Assembly: GCA_029959195.1 (NCBI GenBank)
Contig: CP114125.1
Location: 1,426,001 to 1,490,000, forward strand
Source: Dictyophora rubrovolvata
Taxonomy: Eukaryota; Basidiomycota; Agaricomycetes; Phallales; Phallaceae
Length of the DNA: 64,000 nucleotides
Reading direction: 5' to 3'
The notes under the pieces are model-generated. The model did no database searches. It had not been told where the DNA came from and saw nothing but the letters and a program-made list of their open reading frames with translations. Of the stretch, positions 12,401 through 23,486 are shown piece by piece. The position numbers were made by a program, and so were the translations under genes. Numbering within the stretch: position 1 is the stretch's first letter; the number at the start of each line of letters is the position of its first letter.

Positions 12401-12984
12401 TTCACAATTATTTCGACTCCTTCAAGGACCTCTTGCGACGTTGGCGAAATGTACTCGTACTCGGTTATACTTTCCACGCCTACGAGTATTACCTCGTGCA
12501 CCATTACATTATGAAAATCATTGAAGATACCTTAACGCTCCCAGAGGTTCAAAATGAAGCCAAGAATACACCCGTCATTCAGCAGGAGCTGGCTCGGCGG
12601 GCTAAAGATTATCAATTCATCTGCAAGATTCCCGATACTCAAGGCGGTAATCCCTCTTCTTCCATTAATCCTCTTCCCCTAGCGTCTCCTCCTTCCCTTC
12701 CGTCTTCTGTAAGTCAGGCCCAGGCACCCCAATCAGCTCCGCGGGTCCCGCAGGCTGCTCTAAACCGTGCTTCGAACCCTTTGTCGACCGTGCCTGTTGC
12801 GAACCATCCTTATCCCTCCGTTCCTACTCCCGGACCCACTCCATCTCATCTTCATACTTCATTCCCTTCCTCAGCTTCCGTCCCGACGACTCCTACTAGT
12901 AACCGTGCGAATCCTTCCGCAGTCCCTCGGCAAACCCACACTTCGCCAAAGATGCCTATTCCCAAGAAGGCTCGCAAAGAATGA
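9463..12984 (+). CDS. FunK1-type protein kinase with proline/serine-rich tail
   Basis: Exons I could join: 9463-9947, then an unresolved small-exon zone at 10002-10160, then 10215-10469, 10525-10866, 10921-11416, 11469-11860, 11910-11960 and 12013-12984, giving roughly 1,000 residues. The N-terminal part carries the family's IRPDCAFV and VVAVEMKR stretch. The kinase part shows a candidate beta-3 lysine (LVIKTSW), the catalytic loop HRDLSDGN near 11,505 and the metal loop LIDLDHAK near 11,600 in place of DFG. Next come GTIPFISHRL and HDMESLFWVL, hallmarks of the fungus-specific FunK1 family. The tail holds a KTPEKPKTPKPETPEE run, a long Pro/Ser-rich stretch and a terminal basic PIPKKARKE that could be a nuclear signal. 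Targets are unknown. I could not find a frame-keeping join across 9948-10214, so a lesion there cannot be excluded. Confidence 0.85.
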
Positions 12985-13315
12985 GCCGTTATGGGTATGG
13001 ATCAGTATTTTCCAATTTTGTCGCAAAGTTTATGCCGCTGTGAAATGTTACATGTACTCAAATTCTGTCAATAAAGTTTTTTATCTACATAAGTCGTACA
13101 TTTTGAAGGATGGTTGGCCTGACCGCAGCGGTAGCCCCCGGGCCCTCCCGTACTGGCATTATCATGGACGCTCTAACTTAAACCCTGTGGAAAATACCAT
13201 CTTAGGATATCTTGATAAGTAATTTGAAGGGTGCGGGAAACCCGGGACTGGGAAAATCACGCTTGGCCATGTTGCCATCGCACAAATTTGCTGGCCCTCC
13301 AATCCTTCAACGTCG
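12985..13315. other. 3' flank, no gene seen
   Basis: Contains a likely 3' end signal region (aataaag near 13070) of the kinase gene. Open sequence at 13110-13200 may belong to a lost 5' part of the next ORF. Confidence 0.35.
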
Positions 13316-13588
13316 ATGGATTACGATGAACCGATTCATCTTGGAGCATGGGCTGGAGATAGGTTGGAAATTGTCTCGAAAATTCAGCATATTCAAGAAC
13401 TTGAAGAAGCAGCAAAAGCGAGTCACAAACGTGAAGGCTTAGCAAACAAGAACATCACCGAACACGACTCTTCTCTTGAAAATCTAACATGGAGCCAGCG
13501 CAGGTGGAAAGATGTAACTGAGGAATGCATAAAGCTGAGAGGATATCTGGGAGGCGGATTACGGTATAAACTGGCGAAACAAGCCTAG
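13316..13588 (+). CDS. Orphan C-terminal fragment of a hypothetical agaricomycete protein
   Basis: Open frame of about 90 codons beginning MDYDEPIHLGAWAGDRLEIV and ending at a TAG (13586-13588). The middle is charged and helical (IQELEEAAKASHKREG). The DEPIHLGAWAGDR phrase reads like a conserved domain core rather than random sequence. The frame is open upstream to about 13215, where it meets an in-frame stop. No start context, intron or partner domain could be identified, so this is likely a truncated gene piece. Confidence 0.35.
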   Translation: MDYDEPIHLGAWAGDRLEIVSKIQHIQELEEAAKASHKREGLANKNITEHDSSLENLTWSQRRWKDVTEECIKLRGYLGGGLRYKLAKQA

Positions 13589-14046
13589 GCACTAAGTCTC
13601 ACCGTCAATTATGGATGGGATTATAATGATCTGTGAATACCGAGAACGAGTAAGCCAGAGTTTATGCCATTTACATACTCAGTGTGAGCATTAAATATCA
13701 AATGTTAAGTTAGCGTCATACCCCTGTCTGGGTTTGAAAGTGAAGTTCCACAGAAATTCTTCGATCCTTGTTCTACACCTATAATAAGAGTTTGGTACTA
13801 TGATTGTCATTCATCCCGTCGTTACTTCTTTCCTTATCCAGGAACTTGTCCAGACTAAGTATTTGTTAGAATGGTGCAACCTAATGATTATAATACGCTT
13901 AGTGTGCCGCGGCAAATTCCATATCTTTAGGCTTCCCAAAAGCATCTTTTTATAATGGGGAAAAGACGGAAAACGCAAGGATCCCATATTGCCCGAACAA
14001 AAAAACAGTCAGAGGCTCAGAGCTACATGTTGTGTGTGAAACAAAA
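13589..14046. other. Intergenic stretch, nothing recognised
   Basis: AT-rich spacer. It ends at the left border of the inverted duplicated segment. Confidence 0.5.
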
Positions 14047-14742
14047 GGTCCTGAAGAAATATGAATAAAACATCGATTAATCAAGTAGAGCTTAACATGG
14101 GATTAGAACTTTGTATGATAATACGAGCACGTTATTTGCGTTAAAACGGACGACGTTGAACAAATGACGCGCCGGCCGCGCGCGCTCAGAAAAAAAGCTC
14201 AATCTTGCTGCTCGGAGTCAAATTTTATAAGGGCAGCGGACTTTCAGTCAGACTTAGTAGCGGCGTAGGACAGCTCTTAACCTACAAGTTCTCTCCGCGT
14301 TCTATGACCTGCAAGTTCTCTACACGGTTTATGACTTACAAGTTCTCTACACCTTCTTACAAATAAGTCCTTTACCATTTTTATATCGTCTCGTACTCAC
14401 CCTCTTGTTCCTTCTTCTCCAGTGGCTGACGAAGAAGTTTCACAAGAATTTCTTGACCTGTGCTTTGACCTCATGAGGAGATCTCATACTTCTTCTGCTC
14501 TCACTACGGGCCCCAAATCTGGCTTCATCTCTACAGATGACAGCATCACTACTTCAATCGAGGATGATGACGTTGATCCAGAGGCGACAATGTATTATCA
14601 CGGCTTGCCTTCAAGACCCACCTGGATCTTTCGTACGGGGCCACCATCAGAGAAGCTAACCGGCCCTGAGGCATACTCTATCAAGAGGGAGATCAGGCCA
14701 GTCTTCAATGACAAGCTCACAACCGTCTGGGAGGACTTGTGA
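14047..14742 (+). repeat. Arm 1 of an inverted segmental duplication
   Basis: The first 110 bases (ggtcctgaagaaatat onward) and the last 370 bases match the reverse complement of about 31775-32735. The middle, about 14165-14355, differs between arms. The shared part covers the last codons of the NIS synthetase at 32.7 kb, its 3' flank, an intron-bearing leader and the 5' end of the peptidase-like gene. Confidence 0.8.
14422..14742 (+). pseudogene. 5' fragment of a serine-peptidase-like gene
   Basis: About 106 codons (ADEEVSQEFLDLCFDLMRR ... KLTTVWEDL) closely match the N-terminal part of the gene on the minus strand at 30595-32110. The frame stops at 14740-14742, where that paralogue continues, and no peptidase domain follows. 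The leader intron's donor, GTAAGT in the other copy, reads ATAAGT here, so normal splicing of the leader is probably lost. It is a truncated duplicate. Confidence 0.75.
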
Positions 14743-14918
14743 AGCAGTGTTATCCCCCGTTGCGATTTTCGGCTATTAGCCTCGTATTGCTTATATTGTT
14801 ACTCAACGTGGTCAACTATGTTAAGTTACTGGGGACAGATGAATTCGCAATTAGCCGACGATTTTCGCGTTCATGAAGAAAATTTGCATACGAACAATGT
14901 ACATATAGCAAAAAAGGT

Positions 14919-16294
14919 TTATATCAGGTTCCAGCTAATCTTCATAATTTTTCGGGCAACCCCCTTTTTGGTTTCGAAAACGGTATCAGAATGTCCACCA
15001 TCATTTTCAATTGCTTTAACAAAGCTCTCGACCCCTCCACCTACGCCAAAATAAATGACCTTCGCAGCTATTAAACACAATGACGCCGTATGTGAAGTTG
15101 AAATTCCGCTGACGTTCACCTCTGGCTTTTGGGAGATGGCGTTTCGTAAAAGGGTGATGAGACTCGGCAGGCTAGATATCCGATAGATGGTCTCTGATGA
15201 GAGAACGAGAGAATATGTAATTCCCGTTTGTGATATCCATTTGTTTGTGTCATGCCATGATCCCCCTATGAATTTAATATCAATGCGATACGCTTCCAGT
15301 GAGTTTTGGAAGGCTGAGATAAGTTTCGAGGTTAGTGGGAGTTCCCCAGGCTCAGCAGCGAGTTGTGCTGCGTCCGTGTGAAATTCTTCGTCTTTGTCCG
15401 AAATTTCACGATATTTCTCCGAGGCAGAGGATGCGTCTACTGGTCGGTCAGTTATGGATGGAGGGAGGATTCAACGAAGCCGTACACCATGTCAAAATTA
15501 CATTATAGAAAGTTACCTAAAGTGGAGGTCAAATAAGGTGTATATTTATCAAAGATGTCACTCGCTAGTTTCAAAACAATGAAATTGTAATCTTGAAGAT
15601 GAATTACAGTCCGACCACTCGAAGGAGGAGGACGGCTGAATAAACGTTTCAAACAGTATAGTGACGGGATCGCAGTACCACAGCCAATCTATCGTAACAT
15701 TAGTATGCTTACACTTCAATGTACAGAACAAGTTACTTCTAGGATAGCAGAGTCGTTATCGGACGTGTTCAAGCCGAGTTCCAGAGTAGCAAGGTACCCT
15801 GCTAGATCGAGACTGCATTCCCAGGTTTTTAGTCCGCCTTCATATACACCAGCAATTAAATCGGATGGTGTGTCTACGAATGTTAACGTGTCACTATCGC
15901 CGCCAGCCTTGATATTATTTTCTTCAGACGGTATCAAAGAATCTTCAGAACTAAGCTGAAATCGCGCGTCAAAAAGATCTCGTCGATGTAATGTTACAAA
16001 TTGATCAATTGAATGAGAATTGTGGGCTGGTACTTGTACTTTGAGAGGAGAGTAAGATATTGCAGGAGGAATAGTGGAAATCTGGATAAATAATTAGGGA
16101 TTATGCAAAGAAAAACAGAAGGATTTTTTTTTTTGACGTGCTAGATCTGAAATTGAGGATACGTTGAATGATACAGAAGATTCTGGTTTAGTGTTAGATG
16201 GTTCTGCGTCGTTTACCGACTGATTCAATATGTTCAGAACATCCGGGTCGTCTTCTAGTTCTAGCTCATCGAGGTTGAAGTCGAATTTGAACAT
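14919..16294 (-). CDS. HPM1: Histidine protein methyltransferase (HPM1/METTL18 family)
   Basis: Start ATG at 16294 (MFKFDFNLDELELEDD), stop at 14919. Later exons carry the family's signature DTPSDLIAGVYEGGLKTWEC and SLDLAGYLATLELG, then the SAM-binding motif IGCGTAIPSLYCL, the HLQDYN motif and VTFYNVILTW. The closing block is CLIAAKVIYFGVGGGVESF and VARKIMKISW. Yeast Hpm1 and human METTL18 methylate a histidine of ribosomal protein uL3 (RPL3), so a ribosome-maturation role is expected. Five exons are inferred. The fourth exon join, LKL/VTFYN at about 15565-15515, works only with a GC donor (GCGAGT). The acceptor after the first exon is uncertain because of a long A run. All core motifs are present and the gene looks functional. 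Confidence 0.88.
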
Positions 16295-17159
16295 GCGGAG
16301 GGTGGCTAAGCCGGAACACTGAGCTTGGTCAGCTACGCGCCTCCACAGGCCTCAAGGCTGCTTTCTCCGCTTCGTCCCCGACGTTTAAGGATTTCCCCTG
16401 CTTCTGACAGCTGCTTCTTTCTTATTTCCCGGTAATTGTCTGAAACTGTATACAAAAGATGTTCTCTCTGAGAATCAACCGGTCCGGTGGTAGGTCAACT
16501 ATAAAAGTAACTCACCCTGACCGAGTCAGACTGACATATGCCTCGTTTTCACCGCCTTCTTGTCTTCCAGCGCGATTTGCCTTTCTACCATGAGTCGATC
16601 CCATGAAAAAATGTCGCAATGCTCGATCTCGATGTTTTTGCTGGTACAAAATCATTTCAGTCCTCACGGCGATCCCAATATGGTTTATTTTGCCAGTCGC
16701 TATGTGCTCCATCTATTAATTCTGTCCCCAAATAAAAAAATTGCTGATTTTTTTCAACATTTATCCCATTTTTCCAGCCGTCATATCTCCCACCAGCTCT
16801 GCAGCCCCTCACATTTCGCACCTGCTCTTTTGCTGTTCCCTCTCACTCTTGCTGTCTTTTCTATTCGAATTACCCTCAATATTAGCGATGTGGAATGGGA
16901 TTCATTCTCCATATCAGTAATTAGACCCGAATAAACACACTTTGTAGCTTGTCTGACTTGGGTCTTGTCTTTTCTTAGGTGTCGCGCAATGCAGTATGTT
17001 CCTTTCAGTTCCGTTTCATTGAATTCACCTGTATTTTCAGGAATGACTTCAATCATTCGGCTGTGCTGTGTGTTGCCAATTGCATTCTATTTCACTTAAC
17101 TGATCATTTTTAGGCCGTCAACCTCGTCTCTTCAATCCCCTGTTTCATTGTCAACACCG
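16295..17159. other. Intergenic region upstream of the MULE-type gene
   Basis: No supported gene; open frames on either strand lack coding character. A CT-rich stretch at 16785-16870 may be promoter. I looked here for an inverted repeat matching the 22.6-23.0 kb flank and saw none. Confidence 0.45.
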
Positions 17160-20100
17160 ATGGAAAATGTCAATAGTGACAATCCATTTCAACTTCGGTT
17201 GAACCAGGTACGTTTGTTTTCCAGTGTTTAGAGTTAAATTGACTTGAAATCAGTTACGTGAAAACATACCACCACATCCAACCAAACGTCTTATACAAAG
17301 AGGGGGGGATATTATCGTAAGTAGGCCCCTTCATCATATTGCAAGATCACTTAGCTCAGTTTTAGGTGCCAATAAAAATGCTGCATTGCGATGAAGTACA
17401 AATAGCAGAGATTCAATCAATATACACTGAAAACCATCACTTTCATCGGGTTTTCAACTTGAGTGACATGTCGCAAAACGAAGCATGCGGTATTCTGGAG
17501 CAGCATGGACTGAAGGTGGATTGCTTGGATGATTTGGGGAATGGTTGGAGTGTTAGGTGGAGTAAGAAGAATAATGAAGGTTTGGGTCATATAAATCATA
17601 GCCGTCGAATTTTGTTACAATGGTAGGAAGAAACTACCAATAAAGTTTTTTGTTCAGAATAATCTTTTTTTTCTTCTCTAAGCCAACGGGGAACTAGTAC
17701 AACGGCCCGTCAATCCAAATTTAATAATCAACAAATGAAACACGGTAAACAGCCATCTGAGAAAGCATGGTCACGAAAAGCACCGTATGACTTCACTGGA
17801 TGCCTAGCGCATCTCGACATCACATTAAGCTTGAATGACCACATTATCCAACGAATTACTGGTATAACCAATCATAATTTGGCCTGCCAAGATGAAATTA
17901 TGAAACGATTGCCTGCCATACCTCTACACCCACACGTCTGGCAGATTGCTCTTGAACAATTAAATGCCGGCGCTTCGTAAGCTTTTTTACTTGTGAAATT
18001 TATTCTATGATATTAACATAAAAATAGTCTTACTGCAATTCAAGAGCGTAACTGTCAACTTCTTCGTGCAAAGATGTATCATGATCAGCATAATTATGAT
18101 CCGGCAACAGCGAATGTTCGGTACAATCTCCTCCCAAGCGATACATGTCGTCTTTACCGCAAGCAAGCAAATAATAATGGAGTAGACTTGCTTGAAAAAC
18201 CTGAGTATAACATTCATAACTGGCTAGATCCCGAAAGCAGTGAATATAATTGTGTCTTCGCAAACGTTGTCTTTGGATATCACGGTCGACAACACAAAGA
18301 TGAACGATTCCAAATCTGTCTACATACTCCAGAGATGCGAGAGGCAGCTTGGCGATATGCACATAACCACCAACTTCTTCTTGACGGAACATTTGGTATA
18401 TGTGACCGACGACTTCTACTTTTTATTGCAATGGCCATTGATGAAGACCGGAAAGGGTTACCAGTCGCCTTCTTTTTATTTTCAGCTCCCACCGGCAACC
18501 AGGCCACACATGCAGGCTATGATACAGAAATTCTCACTGAACTACTTCAAGCTTGGAAGATGTCATTAGGAAAACGAAGTGGTATCAGCTTCACTCCGAA
18601 AGTTGCAATTACCGACACTGACTTAAAAGAACGTGGAGCATTACTAGCTGTCTTCCCATCTATCTGCCTACTACTCTGTAAATTTCACTTGCGCCAGTGC
18701 TGGACGAATAAACGCAATGCTCTACTACCATGTAAGAAAACATTCAACTTCGACAAAATGCAAATACAAACTCGTTTAAGGGCACTCGAGGAAGCGTATG
18801 TTCAACATCATTATATCTCATTCTTGTAATCCTTGACTTTACATACATAGTTTAATTTCAACAACATCATATCAATCTGCTTCTACACTCATAGAAAATG
18901 AACGATCTGCTTTGAGTCTAATGTCAAAAGATGATGGTGCAAACCCTGCTGCCAACCAAGGTATTCAATTCCTCAATTACTTGGTATCTACTTGGATGCC
19001 GGAAGCTCTGTGGAAGAGCTGGTCTCGTTTTGGAAAAATTCGAGCATCCCAGCTGCTCAAAATTCCTATTGATGGCGTTATTCCGACAACTAATCACTTA
19101 GAAGCATTTAATGGCATTTTGAAGCGCAAGTATATACATGCAACAAAACGTGGAAACCAACGAGTCCGATTTGATCTTCTCATTTTTCTTCTGGCAACAC
19201 GTATTTTACCTGAGCTCTATAAGCAACGATCTGTCAAAAATAGCTATAATATCTGGCTTTCAAACCGTTTCAAAGAACAAGCGGGAGGTGCAATGTTAAT
19301 GCGATCCACAAGGCATCCCAAGGTTGCACCAGTGAATGAAGGTTCTGAAGACAAGTCTGGACCTGATGATGTTGGACCATTAGCATGGTGGAATGAGGCT
19401 CTTGAGTCTAAAATGCAAGAAGAAATCACTCAAATTATATCTCGAGGCCGGATAACTCTGTTGGGCTGGACGCAACCTCTGTTTACCCTCCTTGGAAGTT
19501 GCGCAAGTACACATGCAGATATTCGACAGCCTAATCACCCTCGGTATGAGGTTCGGATTAATTGCTATGGCTGGGCATCATGCACTTGTAATTATTTCAT
19601 TGACAAGAAGGGTGCGTGCAAGCACCTATGGGCCTTTCGAAAATTTCTCGCCAAATTTCAAATTCAATATCAAATCACATATCCACCAACTGCAGCGGAG
19701 GCTATAAAAGTTTTTTCAGCATTATCTCCATATTGTATATTTATCAGTTACTGTTTGATTATCATGCTAATTTAATTAACAAACAGATGACAATAAAACT
19801 ATCACCGAATTATCCAATCTCACCAATCAGAATAACAACTTGGAACAATCTGCACTTTTGCCACCACCAGTAATTGATCTGCTTGCTAAACTGAATGTCG
19901 AAGTTAGCACTATTCTTGCTGAAACAACTATTGCTGATGAAAAGAGGTCTGAGCATAATGATGATGAACCCAAGTCGAATGATGATGATGATATCAATGA
20001 TGAACAAGAAAATGATGACAACCTGGATTTAGAAGCTCTCCGCAGCCAAGGGTGTATTCGGTTGGAGCATGAATTACAACAGATATTGCCACGTTTACAT

Positions 20101-20434
20101 GGACTCTCAATACTGCTCAACGACACTAAAAATTATGAACCAACTGCAACAGTATTCAAGCAACTAACCGAACTCAATTCTGTTATCACAGACATAAAAA
20201 ACATTACTTCTCCACTAGTGAATAAATCCTCAAATCAAGTACGTTGTTTGTATTTTATTAGTTCCATTTAGTTTGATCAAATTTTTCAAGTCCTTTAATA
20301 CCTTTGTAACGCCAACAACTTCCTCATTTACAAAGACACATGCTGCATGTACTTCTGATTTGCCGCGACCACGACTTCTACCTCCATCACCTGAACATTC
20401 CCAAAAACGACACAAATCATACGCAATTATGTAA
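17160..20434 (+). mobile_element. MULE-type transposase with SWIM zinc finger, apparently intact
   Basis: Eight exons join without a stop: 17160-17207, 17254-17316, 17366-17622, 17683-17976, 18028-18795, 18851-19734, 19787-20238 and 20291-20434, about 969 residues. Order: an N-terminal Cys-containing DNA-binding-like part (RGTSTTARQ, PYDFTGCLAHLDIT), then a MULE DDE transposase domain with first Asp in LLLDGTFGI, second Asp in AITDTDLKERG, the CKFHLRQCW segment, and the likely acid in TTNHLEAFNGILKRK. A SWIM finger follows (CTCNYFIDKKGACKHLWAF), then an acidic Asp-rich tail and a Pro/Ser-rich end. Such proteins move Mutator-like DNA transposons, and some are domesticated (plant FAR1-type regulators). 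I found no terminal inverted repeats, so a domesticated gene or an element with diverged ends are both possible. Confidence 0.85.
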
Positions 20435-20619
20435 ATGTAATATTCTCACTGTCCTACACTCTATAATGGTTGCTCATACACAAAAGCATATTCTTTCCTT
20501 AAGAATAATATTAGAACATTAAAAACAGTGTATTGCGTAAACTAATTTTTCTACAAGAAAATATTAAGATTTCTACTTTTGTTGTTTTGTAGCAAGTATT
20601 ACAGGAGTTCAAGAAATTT

Positions 20620-20805
20620 GATAATTTTTTTTCGATATTTTTTGAGAAAAAAAAGCAAAGAGAAATTAATGGAAAGAAACACAAGACAAATATAATGGAA
20701 AGAAACACAAGACAAAAGAAACACAAGAAAAAAAAGAAAGAAAGAAACGCAAGAAACGCAAGAAAAAATGAAGAAAAAGACATGAGAAAAAAATATGTGA
20801 AACAC
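20620..20805. repeat. Purine-rich imperfect tandem repeat
   Basis: About 190 bases made almost only of A and G with recurring units such as GGAAAGAAACACAAGACAAA and AAACGCAAG. It sits exactly between the 3' ends of two convergent genes. Confidence 0.75.
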
Positions 20806-20840
20806 TTAAGTTGGCTTGACACAACTGCCTAAACACGGAA

Positions 20841-22589
20841 TTAATCAGAAATGGAGTACGGAGTATTTGGATAAGGGGTGGAGTCTAGAGACTGGATGCC
20901 TGAATCAAAAAGATTGGATGGCGGTGCAGCTGCTGGTAAAAAAAATGGATCAGGATTATTTGGTACCGATGGAGCTGGGGTATTATGAGGCACAGCGGTG
21001 TATGTTAGAGCAGGAGTAGGTGTCAAGGATGTAGAAGTCAGATGAGAACCGTCACCACATATTTCAAGGTTAATCTGACGGTCAAGGCAACGGCGAGCAT
21101 GTTCATGGTATAGATAATGTCGGGTGAACCATCGTTCGCAATCACAGTAATCAAATGCTTGCTTAAATCGTGCACTTGATACACCTTCAGGAGATGTTAA
21201 CTCCCTGAGCACATCATTAATCTGGGAGGGATCTAATGCATCTATCTCCACGTTTTTGATGAAAATGCTGCGGGGGGATGGTGGTTCAAACAATGGTCCC
21301 CAATCCCATGCAAGCCGGTTGCATGGGAACTTGTACATATAAGCTACGTTCAATTATTTAGTGAATAATATATGAGAATGAAAGGCTGACATACATGGTT
21401 GGGTTTCTTTATTAGTTGCCGGCAATGTTTTGGAGATGTGAGGTTGGGGTGTAGCAGAGGGAGATAAAGATGAGGATAAGAGTGACGTTGATACGGATGT
21501 AGGGGTAGCAAAATAATCTGTCTCGGAAGTAGTTGGTGTCGAAGCAAATAGATCAGTCTCGGAAGTAGTTGGTGTCGAAGTAAATAGATCAGTCTCCGAA
21601 GATGCAGATATAGTAGGGGTAGGTGAAGAATGGCGAGAAACATATGGAGGCGGCTGGGACAACTGTGATCTACCTAAGGGGACTGCAAAATTTTAAAAAT
21701 CGAACAAATAAAACATGATGTTTACTTACTCCTTGGACTGTTAAGCTTTGGAAGACGGCGACTTCCTCCTATAATGATGATAATTAGCAATGAATGAATC
21801 AAACGAGATGAAACTTACCCTGAGACAAAAAGCCTGACTTGCGAATGGGACTTTTGAATGGAGACGGTGCCGCTGGTAACACATCTTCTGTTTCGTTAGT
21901 GTCGAATGATTGCGCAGTCAGACTTTGTTTGTTAAAACGTGATAGGCCTGTCAAAATTTTCAGTATAGGCTAACAATTTGGTAGAATAAAGGAAAATGTA
22001 CCTCTACCTGGATATTGTCGGCGTGGGTATTTTACACAGACAAGGTCAACATTATAGTAAAGCTGCGTTAAACAGCCTAAAAAAATCATTCACATCGAGA
22101 ACAGATAAAAGAACATTGATGAACTTACCCCAGAGATTGCATCCGTCATCTTGATCTTGACAACTGATGATAGCCTGACCTTCATACGGTGACTGGTACT
22201 TCTTACAGATGCGAATATGAAAAGGGTGGCTGGTGGGGCTTTCCCCGACTTCTTGTGAATAGCGAGGAATGTCGTAGTTGCGAAAGGCATCATCAAGATC
22301 CCGCCAATGAATCCGTTGATTATCTTCGTCAAGTGGCCTATAATAATTCTAGTGCGGTACTCGAAAATGATACTAAAATGTGTACATACCATGACCAGAC
22401 TTTGGGGTTTTCAAGGTCTGCCGTTATGTAGTCCAAAAGAATGCCTTGCGCGAACGCTTTGTTGAAAGCTTCTTTAACCGGACCAAAGACAACTTGGCGG
22501 ATTTGATCGTCCATCCTACTGCGCTCAGTAAGATTGCGTTTGCGGGGTGACGACTTTGATGGTGACGACTTTGATGGTGATGGACTCAT
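20841..22589 (-). CDS. Hypothetical protein with internal TSETD repeats
   Basis: Start ATG at 22589, stop at 20841-20843; exons join in frame through short introns. The N-terminus is basic and Ser/Pro rich (SPSKSSPSKSSPRKRNL), then VVFGPVKEAFNKAFAQGILLDY and a structured block (WRDLDDAFRNYDIPRYSQE ... IISCQDQDDGCNLWG). The middle holds near-identical 12-residue repeats (TSETDLFASTPT type) encoded by a 36-base DNA repeat. The C-terminal part has FDYCDCERWFTRHYLYHEH, with several Cys/His that could bind metal, and ends in a Pro/Ser/Asn-rich tail. The family is unknown to me. It is convergent with the MULE-type gene, with 400 bases between stops, so it may be that element's second gene or merely a neighbour. 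Confidence 0.65.
21521..21597. repeat. 36-base coding tandem repeat
   Basis: Two near-perfect 36-base units plus a partial third, inside the hypothetical gene. The units differ by single bases, pointing to recent expansion. Confidence 0.8.
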
Positions 22590-23486
22590 GAACAAGATTA
22601 AAAGGATATGTGGAAAATAATGGAGCGCGAAAAATCAGGAGGGACAGTAGGGATGCGATGGGGGATAAATTATGGAACGAGGGCGAAAGGGGTGAACAAT
22701 GGCCAAGTGCGAGCATGCCTTTTTATGTTTAGGATGTTTGTCACTATTTAGAAAAAGAGAACTCACCGTCTATAGGCCAAAATCTGCCAAAATCGAGCCA
22801 AAGAGTGACCATTATTGTGGCGGGAGGGGCGCAGTCGTGTGCGCGCGATGTGTTACCTCCAACACGGACACGAGGCGTGACTTCTGGAGACCCAAAAGAT
22901 TGGCCAACGCCGCGGGCGTTACAAAAAGCTTCTCCGGCTTCTGAACTTCTCGGCTTCTATTAAAGAAGCCGCAGAAGCTTCGGCTTATATAACGGCTTCT
23001 GATTAAGTAAACTCAGTGTTCCCGCTTAGCAGCCCATGCGGAGGAAGATATAGCGCCCATGCTAGCGTCTAAACTATTCTTGCGGATCCTTTCTGCAGCT
23101 GGAGGGATACACATACAGACTGAGGTTAGAAGTCTACAATCTTATGTTTTCTGAAGAGTCAAGGTTTGACAATTGACAGAAGATCTTCCGGTTGGGTCGC
23201 CTCAGTCATGTCCTTGATTACCGACGATAAAGGTCCATCGGAGCCATCGAATGTTTTGAAAAATGATAGAATATCATAGAAATTATAAGGAAACACGTAC
23301 GGTAAAATCACATACTCGGGGTAAAAAGACGATACGGAAGGAATCATAAAAACTGCGTGATTTTAGTGATATTCAAGTGGTGAGATACGCCAGGGGTAAT
23401 TATTCGACGTGAGAGCGCTTTTCTTGTCACCGAGTCATCACCGAGTCACAATTCAATACTCAATTTTTTAGCCCAAACTAGCGCCA
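22590..23486. other. Intergenic region with hairpin, upstream of SHMT
   Basis: Contains the GAAGC-rich inverted repeat at 22926-22980 (listed separately). A 62-codon minus-strand frame at 23162-23347 has sensible residues but no family match or partner exon, so it is not called. Confidence 0.45.
22926..22980. repeat. Inverted repeat (hairpin), 17-base arms
   Basis: The left arm at 22926-22942 (aagcttctccggcttct) pairs with the right arm at 22964-22980 with one mismatch, leaving a 21-base loop. Extra GGCTTCT copies lie inside the loop and just downstream. Confidence 0.8.

Noticed and set aside
16560-16934. 124-codon frame upstream of the MULE gene
   Set aside because: Ser/Leu/Phe-rich composition typical of chance frames in CT-rich promoters.
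16295-23030. Terminal inverted repeats for the MULE-type gene
   Set aside because: Compared the left flank with the reverse complement of the right flank by eye and saw no match; the 22.9 kb hairpin is self-contained.
23162-23347. 62-codon minus-strand frame with sensible residues (SSVIKDMTEATQPEDLLS)
   Set aside because: Could be an orphan exon, but no start context, partner exon or family supports it.
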